Shown one piece after another: positions 1 to 11,400 of a stretch of 64,000 nt of DNA. Both the position numbers and the translations under genes were made by a program. Each line of letters begins with the position of its first letter. Position 1 is the stretch's first letter. The notes under the pieces were generated by a model. The model searched no databases, was not told where the DNA came from, and was given only the letters and a program-made list of their open reading frames with translations. Source of the DNA: Elgaria multicarinata webbii (Eukaryota; Chordata; Lepidosauria; Squamata; Anguidae); NCBI RefSeq assembly GCF_023053635.1, contig NC_086188.1, positions 2,683,001 through 2,747,000 on the forward strand, in the 5' to 3' direction.

Positions 1-70
1 TATTTATTTATTTATTACATTTTTATACTGCCCAATAGCCAGAGCTCTCTGGGCGGTTCACAAAAAACTA
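1..70 (-). repeat. 3' tail of an L2/CR1-group LINE
   Basis: Read on the - strand, this ends in a TAAATAAATA tail preceded by a short hairpin-like motif (ACCGCCCAGAG ... TTGGGCAGTATAAAAATG). The same tail follows reverse-transcriptase fragments elsewhere in the window (19.5, 35.0, 45.7 and 59.4 kb), so this is the end of a 5'-truncated copy. It lies in the last ACACB intron. Confidence 0.75.
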
Positions 71-836
71 ATTTACATTGCAATTTCTATTTAAATGAAA
101 ATCCAAAATGAACTGGGTGTCTCTTTCACCATTTGGAAAAATGTGGTGGTTTCTTCTTTGAGAGCATATCCACATGAGCACTATTTATTTCTGCCATATC
201 TGAAGAAGAAACTATGAACAGGAATGCATTCAAAGGCACCCCCCAACTCTCCCAATGGTGAAAAGAACCACTAGGTGATGTATTTTTTAAAAAACAAACA
301 CCCACCACAGTGCTGAATTGGAGGGATATACCAAGAGGTTTATACAATCACAGGCACTGTGGAGATGGTGAATCGAAAGACATTATTCTACTTTTCAAAA
401 TACCAGAGCTGGTATGAACCACTGAAGCCTGATTTGCAGCGAAGGAAGAAAGAACTGCTTCTTGTAATACTGTCACTACAGGGCGTTGTGATGGCCATCG
501 ACGTAAATGGCTTTAACCAAAAAGGAATGGATGATTGAACTAGCTAAAAAAATGGAAACTCCCTGGGTAGGAGCACTGTATCTCTGGTTTCTAGATACTG
601 GGGAAAATGGGATAGCTTTGGAGATATTCCTGTCTGTTGTGACATGGATGTTGCATTTCTTAACATTCTTCTATACTGCTTCGTTTTCATCTTGTTTTAC
701 TTCTTGAGCAACAGATCTGCCCTTCTCTGTTTACGTTGTTCAACATCCAGAACTAGAGGCGGCTTTTTAACTCCAGGAATTAAGACTTTTCTCCCATGAC
801 CTCCTGCCTTACTTCTCTGTCCTGTACCTCCTGCAG
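71..836 (+). other. ACACB: Last intron of ACACB (partial), unclassified
   Basis: Sequence upstream of the final ACACB exon. It ends in a pyrimidine-rich tract and a CAG acceptor at 834-836. The preceding ACACB exon, which should encode the carboxyltransferase C-terminal stretch before the last 41 residues, was not found, so this intron is longer than the visible 836 bp. Short open stretches at about 365-700 do not match any family I recognise. Confidence 0.5.
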
Positions 837-963
837 CTTAGTTCAAGCAAACCCAGACATTGCCATGGACTGCATCATTCACATGACCCAACACATCACT
901 CGTGCTCAGAGGACCCAGATCGCATGTCTCTTAGCAACCCTTGACAATCCTACCTCTTCTTGA
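837..963 (+). CDS. ACACB: ACACB, last coding exon (acetyl-CoA carboxylase C-terminus)
   Basis: The exon opens after a CTGCAG acceptor with one base completing a split codon, then reads [20 protein letters not shown] and on to ...[10 protein letters not shown] before TGA at 961-963. This matches the extreme C-terminus of vertebrate acetyl-CoA carboxylases, where the family reads like [20 protein letters not shown] and ends in a short S/T-P rich tail. The enzyme carboxylates acetyl-CoA to malonyl-CoA; the B isoform sits at the outer mitochondrial membrane and its product restrains fatty-acid import through CPT1. These residues lie after the carboxyltransferase domain. Sequence alone does not separate ACACA from ACACB, but the neighbours FOXN4 and MYO1H, in the same order as in human, point to ACACB. 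The rest of the gene lies off the left edge. Confidence 0.9.
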
Positions 964-1310
964 CCAACGCACTGCCACAGCAGGGAAGATCACATACCCA
1001 TTGACAGGGAAACGCACAAAGATGGAATCAGCGAGCTCCTGTCCTGCCTGTCAAACTTGTGAATGGGACGGATCTATGGAAGAGTTCTTACTGTGGAGCC
1101 CAGACTGCCAGGACTTTGCTCAAGTGAAGACGTACTTCTAAGCTATCTGTGCCTACAATGAAGCAGCATTACATCCAGATAAGTGTTGTTTTTTATAATA
1201 TAAAGTAGTATCTTTTTTTAAAAAAAACAACCCAAGTTTTCAGTTGTTGCTATCAACCATCTTCGTCAATAAGGTGTTTCTTTTTTAAAAATGACTCCAA
1301 TAAAAACATG
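964..1310 (+). other. ACACB: ACACB 3' UTR with candidate poly(A) signal
   Basis: Sequence after the ACACB stop. The first clear AATAAA lies at 1299-1304, about 335 bp past the stop, so the transcript could end near 1315-1330. A longer 3' UTR using later AATAAA motifs (for example near 3595) cannot be excluded from sequence alone. Confidence 0.4.
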
Positions 1311-2679
1311 TTGAGGGGGAATTTTCCAGTAGCCGCTATCAAATCCACTATCCGTTGCCTTGGCAATACTTTCTAATAGTTTTTTTCTCCAAATTAAATT
1401 AGCATCCACACCTTCTTAGAACCACTTGCTTGTTTCTTAGCTGGGATCTGTGCCTTATCTGTGTGAGTAGATGCCATGGTGCTATTTAATGGATCCACAA
1501 GGTTAATAGAATTTGCCACAAGCGGAGAATTCAAAATACATCTTTTAAAAGGGGTCAATAATGTACAGGTTCAGTGTATCACGGACTCCATAACTTCAAG
1601 AGCGTGGTACATTTTATCCCAAAATTCTTGCATGAAAACATGAAGCCATATGCAGGACAAACCGGGTGATGCTTCAAGGAAATGTACGTTGTCAAAGCAT
1701 ATGCATTGGAGAGTGTTGCATTTCCCGACAGTTAAACTAACCCTTAATGTCCAAACCGGGCTGCTCATGGCTTATATATGTGTCATGCAGTTGGGGAGCA
1801 TTTTGTGAGCATTAGTGACAGAGTTTTTCTAAAAGAAAAGATGGTTATAATTTTCTCCTTCGAGGAGGGAAGAATTGAGTGCAAGGAATGTACCTCTTTC
1901 TCATAGGAAAGGTGAACTATTGTGGGTGTTGTCACAGAGGGGAGGGCCCCCAAACCACTGTTCAACGAGCTGAGTTGCTCCAAATAAAAAAGCATGTTTA
2001 CTAAAAATGACACTCTTGACTTTCCTTACGGACTTCACATACCTTTTGTCGTTGGAGAGTTGTGAAATAGATTCTTTAATGCTCTGAACAGTTCTAACTA
2101 GAGTTCATTCATTGTCATAAATCCGTTTCCTTTTCATTTCATCCTCCGTGAAACAGTTCAACCATCGACACACAGGCACACCTGCTCCCAAGACGCGCAT
2201 TGCTATTTCGATGTATCTATTCATGCACTCATCTTTTAACAGTGTCTCTAGCATTAATCCATCTTTATTGAGATTTATTTCCATAAAAAACCAACAGCAA
2301 TATGTTCTCGGGTGATAAGTCGGATCAGATAATCAGAATAGACATTACATTTTCCAAAGGGGACTTCCTAAAGCATTACGTTTCTCTTATTGGCCACCAT
2401 TCTGGGTTTAGGCTGACATATTCCCATAAACCATTATAACTATATGGGACGGTGGGTGGGAGTTTTTTGGTTGATTCGTGTGTGTTTTGCTAATTTTCAA
2501 CAAGTCAAGAAATGTCAGGGCGATTCCTGTGAAACAGGTATCTGATAGACAACCTGTGACTGCAACCCTAAAATGTAGACTTCACCAAAAAACCACACTG
2601 TTCTTATTTTATTGAGACATGAAAGGTATGTATCCATAGGTTAACAACACAAAACTGACAGTAACTTCTGTATCGACAC
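1311..2679. other. Intergenic, nothing recognised
   Basis: AT-rich sequence between the ACACB 3' end and the FOXN4 3' end. The small open frames on the - strand show no family features or splice context. I see no mobile element here with confidence. Confidence 0.4.
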
Positions 2680-2890
2680 TCTTGGGCTAATGCTGTGTGA
2701 ATAAGTTCTTCCTTTTATTTATCCTGAATCTGCCACCCACCAGCTTCATGGGATAATGACCCCATTGGGTTCTAGTATTTTGAGAAAGGGCGAAAAATGT
2801 CTCCCTATCCACATTCTAAACACAATGCATAATTTTGTACACCTCTATCATGTCTCCTTTTAGGCTCCTTTTTCCAAGCTAAACAATAGT
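2680..2890 (-). repeat. Old LINE 3'-end fragment
   Basis: The - strand reads as a diverged copy of the sequence seen at about 14630-14835 on the + strand: GGAGACATGATAGAGGTGTA, then a stretch about CCCTTTCTCAAAATACTAGAACCC, then a lysine/arginine-rich AAAAGGAAGAACTTATTCAC block. This is typical of amniote CR1/L2-type 3' ends. The copy is diverged, so probably old. Confidence 0.55.
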
Positions 2891-3316
2891 ACATTTGTTA
2901 TTTCTGGCAAAAAATAATAATCCAGCAAGTGTGTGTGGCTGAATCACCCTGGGAATTGCTTTAGACTTGGATTATTATCCTGAGATACTTGCCCTGACAT
3001 ATCATCTCTGAATCACGATTGGGTAAATAACTCCCAATTAAAAGGAACTTTCCCCATTCTTATATTCCTAGTCATAATGTAAAGCAAATGTTTTCTTCCA
3101 AATTTAAGTAGGTACCATGCTGTGAAAACTGAAGAGAATATAAAAATTCCATCCAATCACAGTACTTAAGTAACACATAATTAAAAAAAAAAAATACATC
3201 AAGGTTATACTGGCACCAAATAGCCTAAATACTACATTGTAAGTTTTAAAACCGTAAATTCAGTTTACCGTTCTTCTTGTTTGGTGGTCTTTTTTATTGT
3301 ATTTTATTGTAAACAA

Positions 3317-3409
3317 GGGCTGCAATCCTGTACGTGCTTACTTGGAAGTAAACCCCTTTGAACACTTTGTGACATATTTCCCAGTAAGCATGCATAGGAC
3401 TGAGTTGCA
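3317..3409 (+). repeat. Diverged palindrome-derived short repeat
   Basis: Begins GGCTGCAATCCTGTACGTGC, passes through a GGAAGTAAACCCC block and ends with GCATGCATAGGACTGAGTTGC, so the two ends are imperfect inverted copies. Related sequence occurs at about 20575-20645 and 39346-39425. It looks like an old non-autonomous DNA transposon. Confidence 0.45.
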
Positions 3410-5246
3410 AAAAAGACACTTTTGTGTCAGCTGTTTAACCAATAGGCCTTTTCTACATGTAAAACAATATTTGGTCTCCCATAGAACATGTTATTTTTAA
3501 GTATCCAAAGTGCTTCTTTTAAAGATCAGTCTCAAAATAAAAGTCCCGAGTGTAATAATTGCTTTACAATATTTTGCCATGGTTTTGAATAATTAAATAA
3601 AGTTTTTTTTAAAAAAAATTACTGTAATGTTTTAACAAAAGTCAGTGCTGAATATACAATTCCTTTTTTTCTTCATAAAAATAAATTATAAATAAAATTT
3701 ACAAACAGTAATACTGCCTAGCACAAGAATTAAGGAACACCCTACACACGGCTAGAATATCAATCTTAAATTCTTTCGCTTTTGTTTAAAAAGCCTAAAA
3801 CAAGCCTGTTAATCCTAATATCCTATTCAGTATAACGTTCTTCATTTAGTACATTATTCATCCTGCAGCACAGGGCTCCTTCCTCCCTTGATATGAAAAA
3901 CTTCCCTTTTAATTGCGTGTTTTGTTCTGATGCCTCTGCAGCTGCTCTACAAGCCTGGAGTGTTCCGTTAAGCAGGGAGCCACAATTTGCTGTCCAGTTT
4001 CTGTGAGGGAAATGAATGTCAGTTTGGCTGGGATTAAAACCTCCCATAAAGGATGACTGAGGCTTAGGAAGAATGACCCGGGAGGTAGAGAACTTCAAGG
4101 AGAAGGAAGTCTAAGGCAAAGAGGCTGAAGGATGCAGAGTAGGAAGTGGGCTGAGAGAGAGGAACTTGAAGGATATGGCTTGAAGAAAGGGCAGAGTTGA
4201 TGAGCAACCTCTGAGACATGGTGGGTTCCTGGAGAAATTGCACAGTGCTAAAGAGCATAGGGGAAGCGAGAGACTGATGAAGGGACAGGTACATCTGAAG
4301 GACGTGAGAGAGAGCAGGCAGCAGCCTGAGAATCAGAAAGCAGTGAGCGGAGACATGGAACTGGGCAAAGGAGAACTACCAACAGGGCCTAGAGTCAGGG
4401 AGGGAGCCAAGGGGACATAGAATCCCTAGGCCTGACGTCTGGGACCTTTGATAAAAGAGGATGCCGCCAGTTGTGGCTTCGACTGTTGCTGATGACACAG
4501 CAGGGCTAAAAGAGCCAGGTAGCAGTGGATGGAGCAGGGCTGAATTCCTCATCTTGGTTTGAGCTGGCCAGTTCTTTGATTGCAGCCTTCCTAGTCCCTT
4601 CTGCGTTTGCTATCTTGAAGGCTGCCCTGCCTAAAAAAAATTCCACTTTAAAGAAAAGGATGAGAAATGGGTTAGCAATTCTCTGATCCAGGAATCCCAG
4701 TGCTCCAGCAAAGCACAGCGTGCGCAGTTTTGTCTTTGAGTTGGACACAATCCAGGCATCGCACAAGACAACCCAGCACTTAATTTGCCAGTCTGAAGTC
4801 AGTGGTTGCCGGGGTGGGGTGGGGGGGCGGCGTTGGGGTTGGATAACAGCGATTTGTTCTTGGAAGTCCGGCCGAGGTTCCGATGAAGCAGCAAGCCGGG
4901 ACCCTTCTTCCGCAAAGTTGGTAGCAAAATCGGGTTATGTGCCAATATGGTTCTTCCACGTCAGGTTTTTAAGTTGTCGTTTACATGCCTCGGGAGCTTT
5001 TTTCACAAAGCGTTTTACTAGTGTTAGATGGCTACGGAGATCCCTTAATTTAGCGTCCTCAAGACTACGCGATGGCATCTCGCCAAAACCTCTTGCTCGA
5101 TAGGGCTGAAGAAAGAATAGGAAGACGACCTGTTTACACCTTCGCGGCTGCCCCAATTTTGAAGACGCTTAAAGTGAGACCTCGGGAAAGCTGGCACTTG
5201 CTGTTGCTGGGAGGTCGAAGACCAAGGAAGCGGTATTAAGTGCCTT
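3410..5246 (-). other. FOXN4: FOXN4 3' UTR and 3' flank
   Basis: Region downstream of the FOXN4 stop. No AATAAA lies on the - strand between 5246 and 3600; an ATTAAA variant lies at 3908-3913 and would give a 3' UTR of about 1.3 kb. The stretch 4080-4420 is purine-rich on the + strand. No mobile element was recognised between 3900 and 5246, which fits a long UTR. Confidence 0.35.
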
Positions 5247-5497
5247 TCAGAGCAGGGCAATTGGCTTGTTCCCTTGGGCACTGATGTACTGTGCGGATGA
5301 CACTGTGTCCAGCGTGGTATAGGTCGTATAGAGGCCTGTCACTTGTAAGTCTGAAAAGGAATGGTTGTTGCCGCTAGAGACTGGCGTAAGGCCGGATGGA
5401 GCGAGGTCGCAATCGGACAGCGTCAGAGGGGAGTTGCTGAAGGCACCCAGGGTCTCCAGGCTGAAGCTCTCGTCCTTCATCTCTTCCCATATGTTAC
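5247..5497 (-). CDS. FOXN4: FOXN4 coding exon 9 (last): activation domain and stop
   Basis: Residues 426-507. The exon starts after a TTGAAG acceptor (AAG rather than the usual CAG or TAG) and completes the glycine of ALQG. It then reads [20 protein letters not shown], later [14 protein letters not shown], and ends NKPIALL with TGA at 5247-5249. This acidic, serine-rich tail is strongly conserved in FOXN4 from fish to mammals. Confidence 0.96.
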
Positions 5498-8400
5498 CTT
5501 CAAAATAAGAACAATGTGAATCAGCCTCTATATCCCTAGAGCTCCACCACACCATGCTGAAATCCCACTTCCTTACCAGGGCTTTCTGCTGCCCATTTCT
5601 TTGCGAGACTATGATGGGCTTCTTTACACGTGATCTGTATTGAAAACTTCTCCGCAAAGTTTTATCTCTTTCGTGACATAGCGTCATCGAGTGGCTGAAT
5701 TATAGCGCAACGCTGTCATTTCACACCGCTGATACCTTGCATTAACGTTTCTTATCACCTTTATCTCTGATCTTTTAAAAAGCAGGATAAAGCTCAAAAA
5801 GCGCGGGAGATGCTCTGGATGTTGGTGACGTCATGTAAAGGACCCACAAACTTTGGTGAGTGACCCGTTATGAGTGTGCAGTAAAAGCCTAGCGTAGAAA
5901 TGCTCCCAATCCTGTGTTAGGTAGGGCTTAATATAAATCAGGGGTACACAACCTGCAGCTCCAGAAGGCCTTTATCCCTGTGGGTGCCCTGACCCCACCA
6001 CTGCCACCAAATCCCACCCCCCAACACCATGCCTTGCCCTGTGCAGCTGAGCTCTGTTCTCCTATAATCTGGCTGCTACCGTCCTTCCTCCAACCCTTAC
6101 CTTGCAGTGCAAAGTCCATGATGCTGGGGTCAAGGGCGTCGACCTCTGTGCTCATATCTGTCATCATCACGCTGAGGAAGTCTGGGCCCCGGCTCATTGG
6201 ATGCTGAGGGAGGGGGCTGTGGTTAACATTGTGCAGGCCATGCAGTGGAGGCGTCTGCGCAGGAGCTGGAGAGTCCGGGGTCATGCACGCCTGCGTCTGG
6301 ATCTGGTGATGCAGCGGGATGGACTGCAGGGAGAGCGTCATGACGGGCTGCAGCTGCGAGATGCGGCCTTGGGCGGCCGCCACATGGCTCAGCGTGGGCG
6401 CGTCAGCTTCGCCCTGCTTGCTCGGCCTCCTGCAGTTATCAGGTCGGTCTGTGATAAGTTGGTCCAGCTCCTCTGCAAGAGGAAACAGCCATCTATGAAT
6501 GCCTGACTTTCCAAGGCCCCTTAGGAGTAGCTTTTCTACACAAGGCTGTCAATCTACTGCATTTACTTTCAGATTTGTAGCAGAAGTGAGATCCAAACAC
6601 TGTATGAGGAGGGTTGCCTTTCCTGCTTTTCTGCTATGTAACCTCTAGATGGCACTGTGCTATAGCAGAATAGAAATAATACTGCATTCATACAGCATGT
6701 GTAAGGATAGCGTGTACATGCCTCATCCCTGTCCTGCTTCTGCTTCTATGGAATAGGGTGTCACAGGGTCCAAACTTCATAGGATCTGGCTCGGGTCCAG
6801 GTTACCTGAAAGACCGTATTCTCCCTTACGAGCCTGCCCGTGCTTTGAGATCTTCTGGAGAAGCCCTTCTTTCAGTCCCACCTTCTTCACAGGCGTGCTT
6901 GGTGGGAACATGGGAGAGGGCCTTCTCGGTGGCCGCTCCAGTGCTCTGGAACTCTCTTCCCAGGGAAGCTAGGCTGGCTCCCTCCTTGATGAGTTTTCAG
7001 AAGCAGGCTAAAACTTGTTTGTTCTAGCAGGACTTTCAAGAATAATCTGGTCCTCCATGTTAATGACTTATAATTTTGTCGTGTATTTAAAACGTTTTTG
7101 TTTTAATATTGTGGTTGTTTTTTGTGTACATTTCTTTTCCTAGGTTTTACAGTGTATGTTTTAAACGTTGTAAGGCCGCCTTGCGGCCCAGTATTGGGCA
7201 AAAGGCAGGATACAAAATAAATAAATATAATAATAATACTACTATCTCCTTGCTGGAGAAGTGTAACGGGGGCTCCTTTGGAAACTGCACAAGTGTCTCC
7301 TGGCTTACCTGGGTTTGCCATGCTCCTGTGAATAGCAGCCAAATCTTTCCGCTTCCACTTCTGCATTTCCTCCTCCATCTTGTCTATTTTGGCGGGGTTG
7401 AGCGCCCACAGGCACCCTTTACGGGAGGTGCCGCTCATCTTGTTCTCCACCTTCTCAAAGCATTTGTTCAGGGACAGGTTGTGGCGGACAGAATTCTTCC
7501 AGCCGTCGGGTGCGGTCTATAAAAGGCCCATTTTAAAATAAATGTTCTCTTTAAAGACCTTGCTTTGAACCACCAGCCCTGTTTAGTGTGCGCGCAAAAC
7601 ACCAACATACATTTCAATGATGTAACTATATTTCTGCAAAACAAAAATTGGCCCTGTATGAGCCCCCAAAATAATCCACTTTAGATGTAAATGAGATATA
7701 AGGGTTCAGCATAAATTTCATGGGGTTTTCCCCAAACTCCGGGAACTTTTTTCATATCTTTGTGTCCAGTTGTAATTGGCAGGGGGTTGTGCAGATTAGA
7801 CAAAATTCAGGCGTAATTTGCATGAATTAAAAACACGGAAAATCCACCAACAGCCTGATTTGCTGCAGATTGGACCCGTGATCTCCTGCATGCAAAGCAT
7901 GTATTCTACCCACTGGGCCATGGTCCCTCCCCATAAAAACACGATTCGCCCCGCAAATTCACGTCACCCATACACAGACTTTAATCTTATCTTTAATTTT
8001 TTGATCTTATCGTTAACCTTATCTTGATCTTATCTTTAATTTTCATTTTAGTACACATATTGCCAAAACAAGTACAATTTGGTTTATTTATTTTAAAAAT
8101 GGGACATTTACTATGATTAGAGCAGCGAAGGACTTCGTGTGGCCATTATGCGTTCCTCTTTTGATGAAAGTGAGACGTGCCAAGCCCACCTCACCTTGAA
8201 ATAGGGGAAGTGCTCCTTCATGAAGCTGTAGATCTCGCTAACAGGGAGGCTTCCTGTCTTGCTGTTCTTCAGAGCCATAGCAATCAGGCAGCTGTAAGAA
8301 GCAAGAAACGGAGGTCACATTTTTCACCCCTTTCCAGTTATTGGTGCAAAATGCCCACTCCTGGCAGGCTTTTTCTTTTTTTAAATAATTTTACTGATTT

Positions 8401-11400
8401 TCCGAGCCAAAATCAACCAAAAGAATGGAAAAGAAAAGAAGAACAGAAATACATTGACTGCAGCCAGGAAATCAGAAGACGTTTACTTCTTGGGAGGAGA
8501 GCAATGACAAATCTTGATAAAATAGTGAAGAGCAGAGACACCACACTGGCAACAAAGGTCCTCCTAGTTAAAGCAATGGTATTCCCCGTAGTAACCTATG
8601 GCTGCGAGAGCTGGAGCATAAGGAAGGCTGAGCGAAGGAAGAGAGATGCTTTTGAACTGTGGTGTTGGAGAAAAATTCTGAGAGTGCCAAGAAGATCAAA
8701 CCAGTCCATACTCCAGGAAATAAAGCCAGACTGCTCACTTGAGGGAATGATACTAAAGGCAAAACGGAAGTACTTTGGCCACATAATGAGAAGACAGGAT
8801 AACCTGGAGAAGATGCTGATGCTAGGGAAAGTGGAAGGCAAAAGGAAGAGGGGCCGACCAAGGGCAAGGTGGAGGGATGATATTCTGGAGGAGACAGACT
8901 TGACCTTGGGGGAGCTGGGGGTGGTGACGGCCGACAAAAGGCTCTGGCGTGGGCTGGTCCATGAAGTCACGAAGAGTCGGAAGCGACTGAACGAATAAAC
9001 AACAACTGACAGAAGGTGGTACATTTAACCTCTATTCATGTGCTTTGCTTTGCTTTACAGAGCAAAATATATGTGGAGTCTGTGGGCTGCTTAGAAGTTT
9101 TCCTTGCAGGATTCTTGAGAGGCGCCTCTACGCCTATAAGTCTCTTGTGTCACAAAAAAACCCCTCGCCTGCACCAGCAGACGCCCCTCGCCCATTTACA
9201 ATCATCAGCTCCCATTACGGGAGAAGTCTTTAGGAGATTATTCTGCATTTCCACAGTGCTTTTGCAATCCTCATTTCAACCATGATACAAATGAAGAAAT
9301 GAGTCTGACCAAAAAACCGAAGCGAGTCGCTTCGGTTGTAAATTGCGGGGCGTAATGTTTTGAATGGTGTTAGGGACACACATCTCTGTACTCCTCAAAA
9401 GATGTCTTCCTTTTTAACACGTAAACAGCCATACGAACAGGACCACAAATCTCTATTGGCTTGGCCAGAAAGTTACGGTTTGTGTGCAAGCGAGAGAGAG
9501 AGAGAGAGAGAGAGAGCGCTTGAGGCTGCATATTGATTTGCATAATTTGGATGGTGAAAGCATGTATTGGGCAGACTTTACAGCCTTCTCCCTCAGATCA
9601 AACCATGGGTAAATCTGTTTTCAGAAGAAGCCAGGTTGCATAGAACAAATAGATTGGAGGGTTGCCTCACAACCAAGCCCCCCACCCCCACCCCTCAGTC
9701 CAGGGCCATAAGCAGCACGGACTGGCTAGCATTTGAGCCTCGTCCATTTCTGCCAACTCTTCTATTTTCAGATCAGCTTTTTAATCAAGAACGTTAAAAA
9801 AAATTAATAAAGTGCCAAATATCTGATCAGATTACCATTAACCATGTGAGGCCCTGTTTTTTTGTTGGTTTGTTTTAAAAAGAAGAAGCCGCACAACCCA
9901 CTCACCTGTAGGAGTAGATTGGCTTAGGGTAATGTTTGGTGTGCAGCTCCTGGGCAGCGTGCGGTGCAAGGCGCGGCTGAGAATACTGAGGCTGTGTCCC
10001 ATAAGATGCGCTGTATATTGTTGCTGGTGAGCACTGCATATCGCATGCGAGAGAGGGGAAAAGAAAGGACATCAACTCTCTCCCCCCCTCAAAGAAAGAG
10101 AGAGAGAGAGAGAGAGAAGGAGCTTTTTTCTTCAAAATAAGTGGAGGATGGGGGAAGGAAATACGACAACGATACGCAAATGCTTCTTGTAACATTGCAT
10201 ACACAAAAGAAAACAGATGTCATACCTGAACAATTTTTTCAGTTAACACCAAAGTGTTGCTATTACTAGAGAATGCAGTGCTTCAATGAATGTGTGTATG
10301 GGGGAGTATGTTCTGCCGGGACACAGTTCAGCATGAACTGGGGGGAATAAAGAGCTGTGATAAGCACCAACTGGCTTGTGTCTGTGACGTCACCGATATA
10401 CCTCCCTCGGACATATTCCCAGAGCACTTTTGCAACTAGCAAGTACCTCTATAGGGAAGTCTGCCTACTTTCAAGCTTCTCAAGAAAAGGGAAGGATCAA
10501 GGCAGGGAGTCAACCTGTGGAGCTCCTGATATTGATGGACTACAGCTGAGAGGTTTTATTATATACAGCAGCATATAAACGCCACAAATAAAATAAATAA
10601 GAACTCGCATGAGCCCCAGTCAGCATGGCCAACGGTTAGGAATAACGGGAGCTGTAAACTAACTACATCTGAAGGGCCACAAGTTTCTCACCCTGGATTA
10701 AAGGTTGAGCACCTTCTTGGTCCAGGGCAGCAACTCGGTGACCTAGCACTTGCCTTGCTTGTGTGTGCATTTGTAATGCCAGCTGCCAGGCAGGTAGGAC
10801 ATCTGCTGTAAGACTGCCCCTTAAAGTGCTTCCTCTCCTCCCCTGCCCCTTAAAGTGCTTCCTCTCCTCCCCTGCCCCTTAAAGTGCTTCCTCTCCTCCC
10901 TTGCCCCTTAAAATGCTTCCTCTCCTGCCTTGCCCCTTAAAGTGCTTCCTCTCCTCCCTGGCCCCTTAAAATGCTTCCTCTCCTCCCTGGCCCCTTAAAA
11001 TGCTTCCTCTCCTCCCTGGCCCCTTAAAATGCTTCCTCTCCTCCCTGGCCCCTTAAAATGCTTCCTCTCCTCCTTTGCCCCTTAAAGTGCTTCCTCTCCT
11101 CCTTTGCCCCTTAAAGTGCTTCCTCTCCTCCCCTGCCCCTTAAAGTGCTTCCTCTCCTACCCTGCCCCTGACGTTTCAGGCCCAGGGATAAGTTCTGGAT
11201 TTGAAGCCGGGTTTTGCATATCCAAACTAAACGCACTCTCCACCACCCTGGACTGGTTCTGCTAAAACATTCCAACACACGTTCAAATCCGTGCCTAAAC
11301 TCAGAACAGATCAACTTTGGGCCTCCTGGTCTGAACTTTGACAAAGAATGGCAGTAAAGTTGTTTGGCTGGCCCTCTAAAGCACTACTGTTACTTCGATG

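Noticed and set aside
365-707. Possible coding exon upstream of the last ACACB exon
   Set aside because: The translated stretches do not resemble the expected ACACB residues before the C-terminal exon, and no matching splice sites in phase were found.
5928-6100. Extension of FOXN4 exon 8 beyond the donor
   Set aside because: The frame stays open past 6101, but the GTAAGG donor and the match to the family at the next exon show that this is intron.
8177-8998. 273-codon + strand open frame as a gene
   Set aside because: Its first part is the complement of FOXN4 coding exon 6 and intron; the rest is the BovB LINE reverse-transcriptase end. The fusion is accidental.
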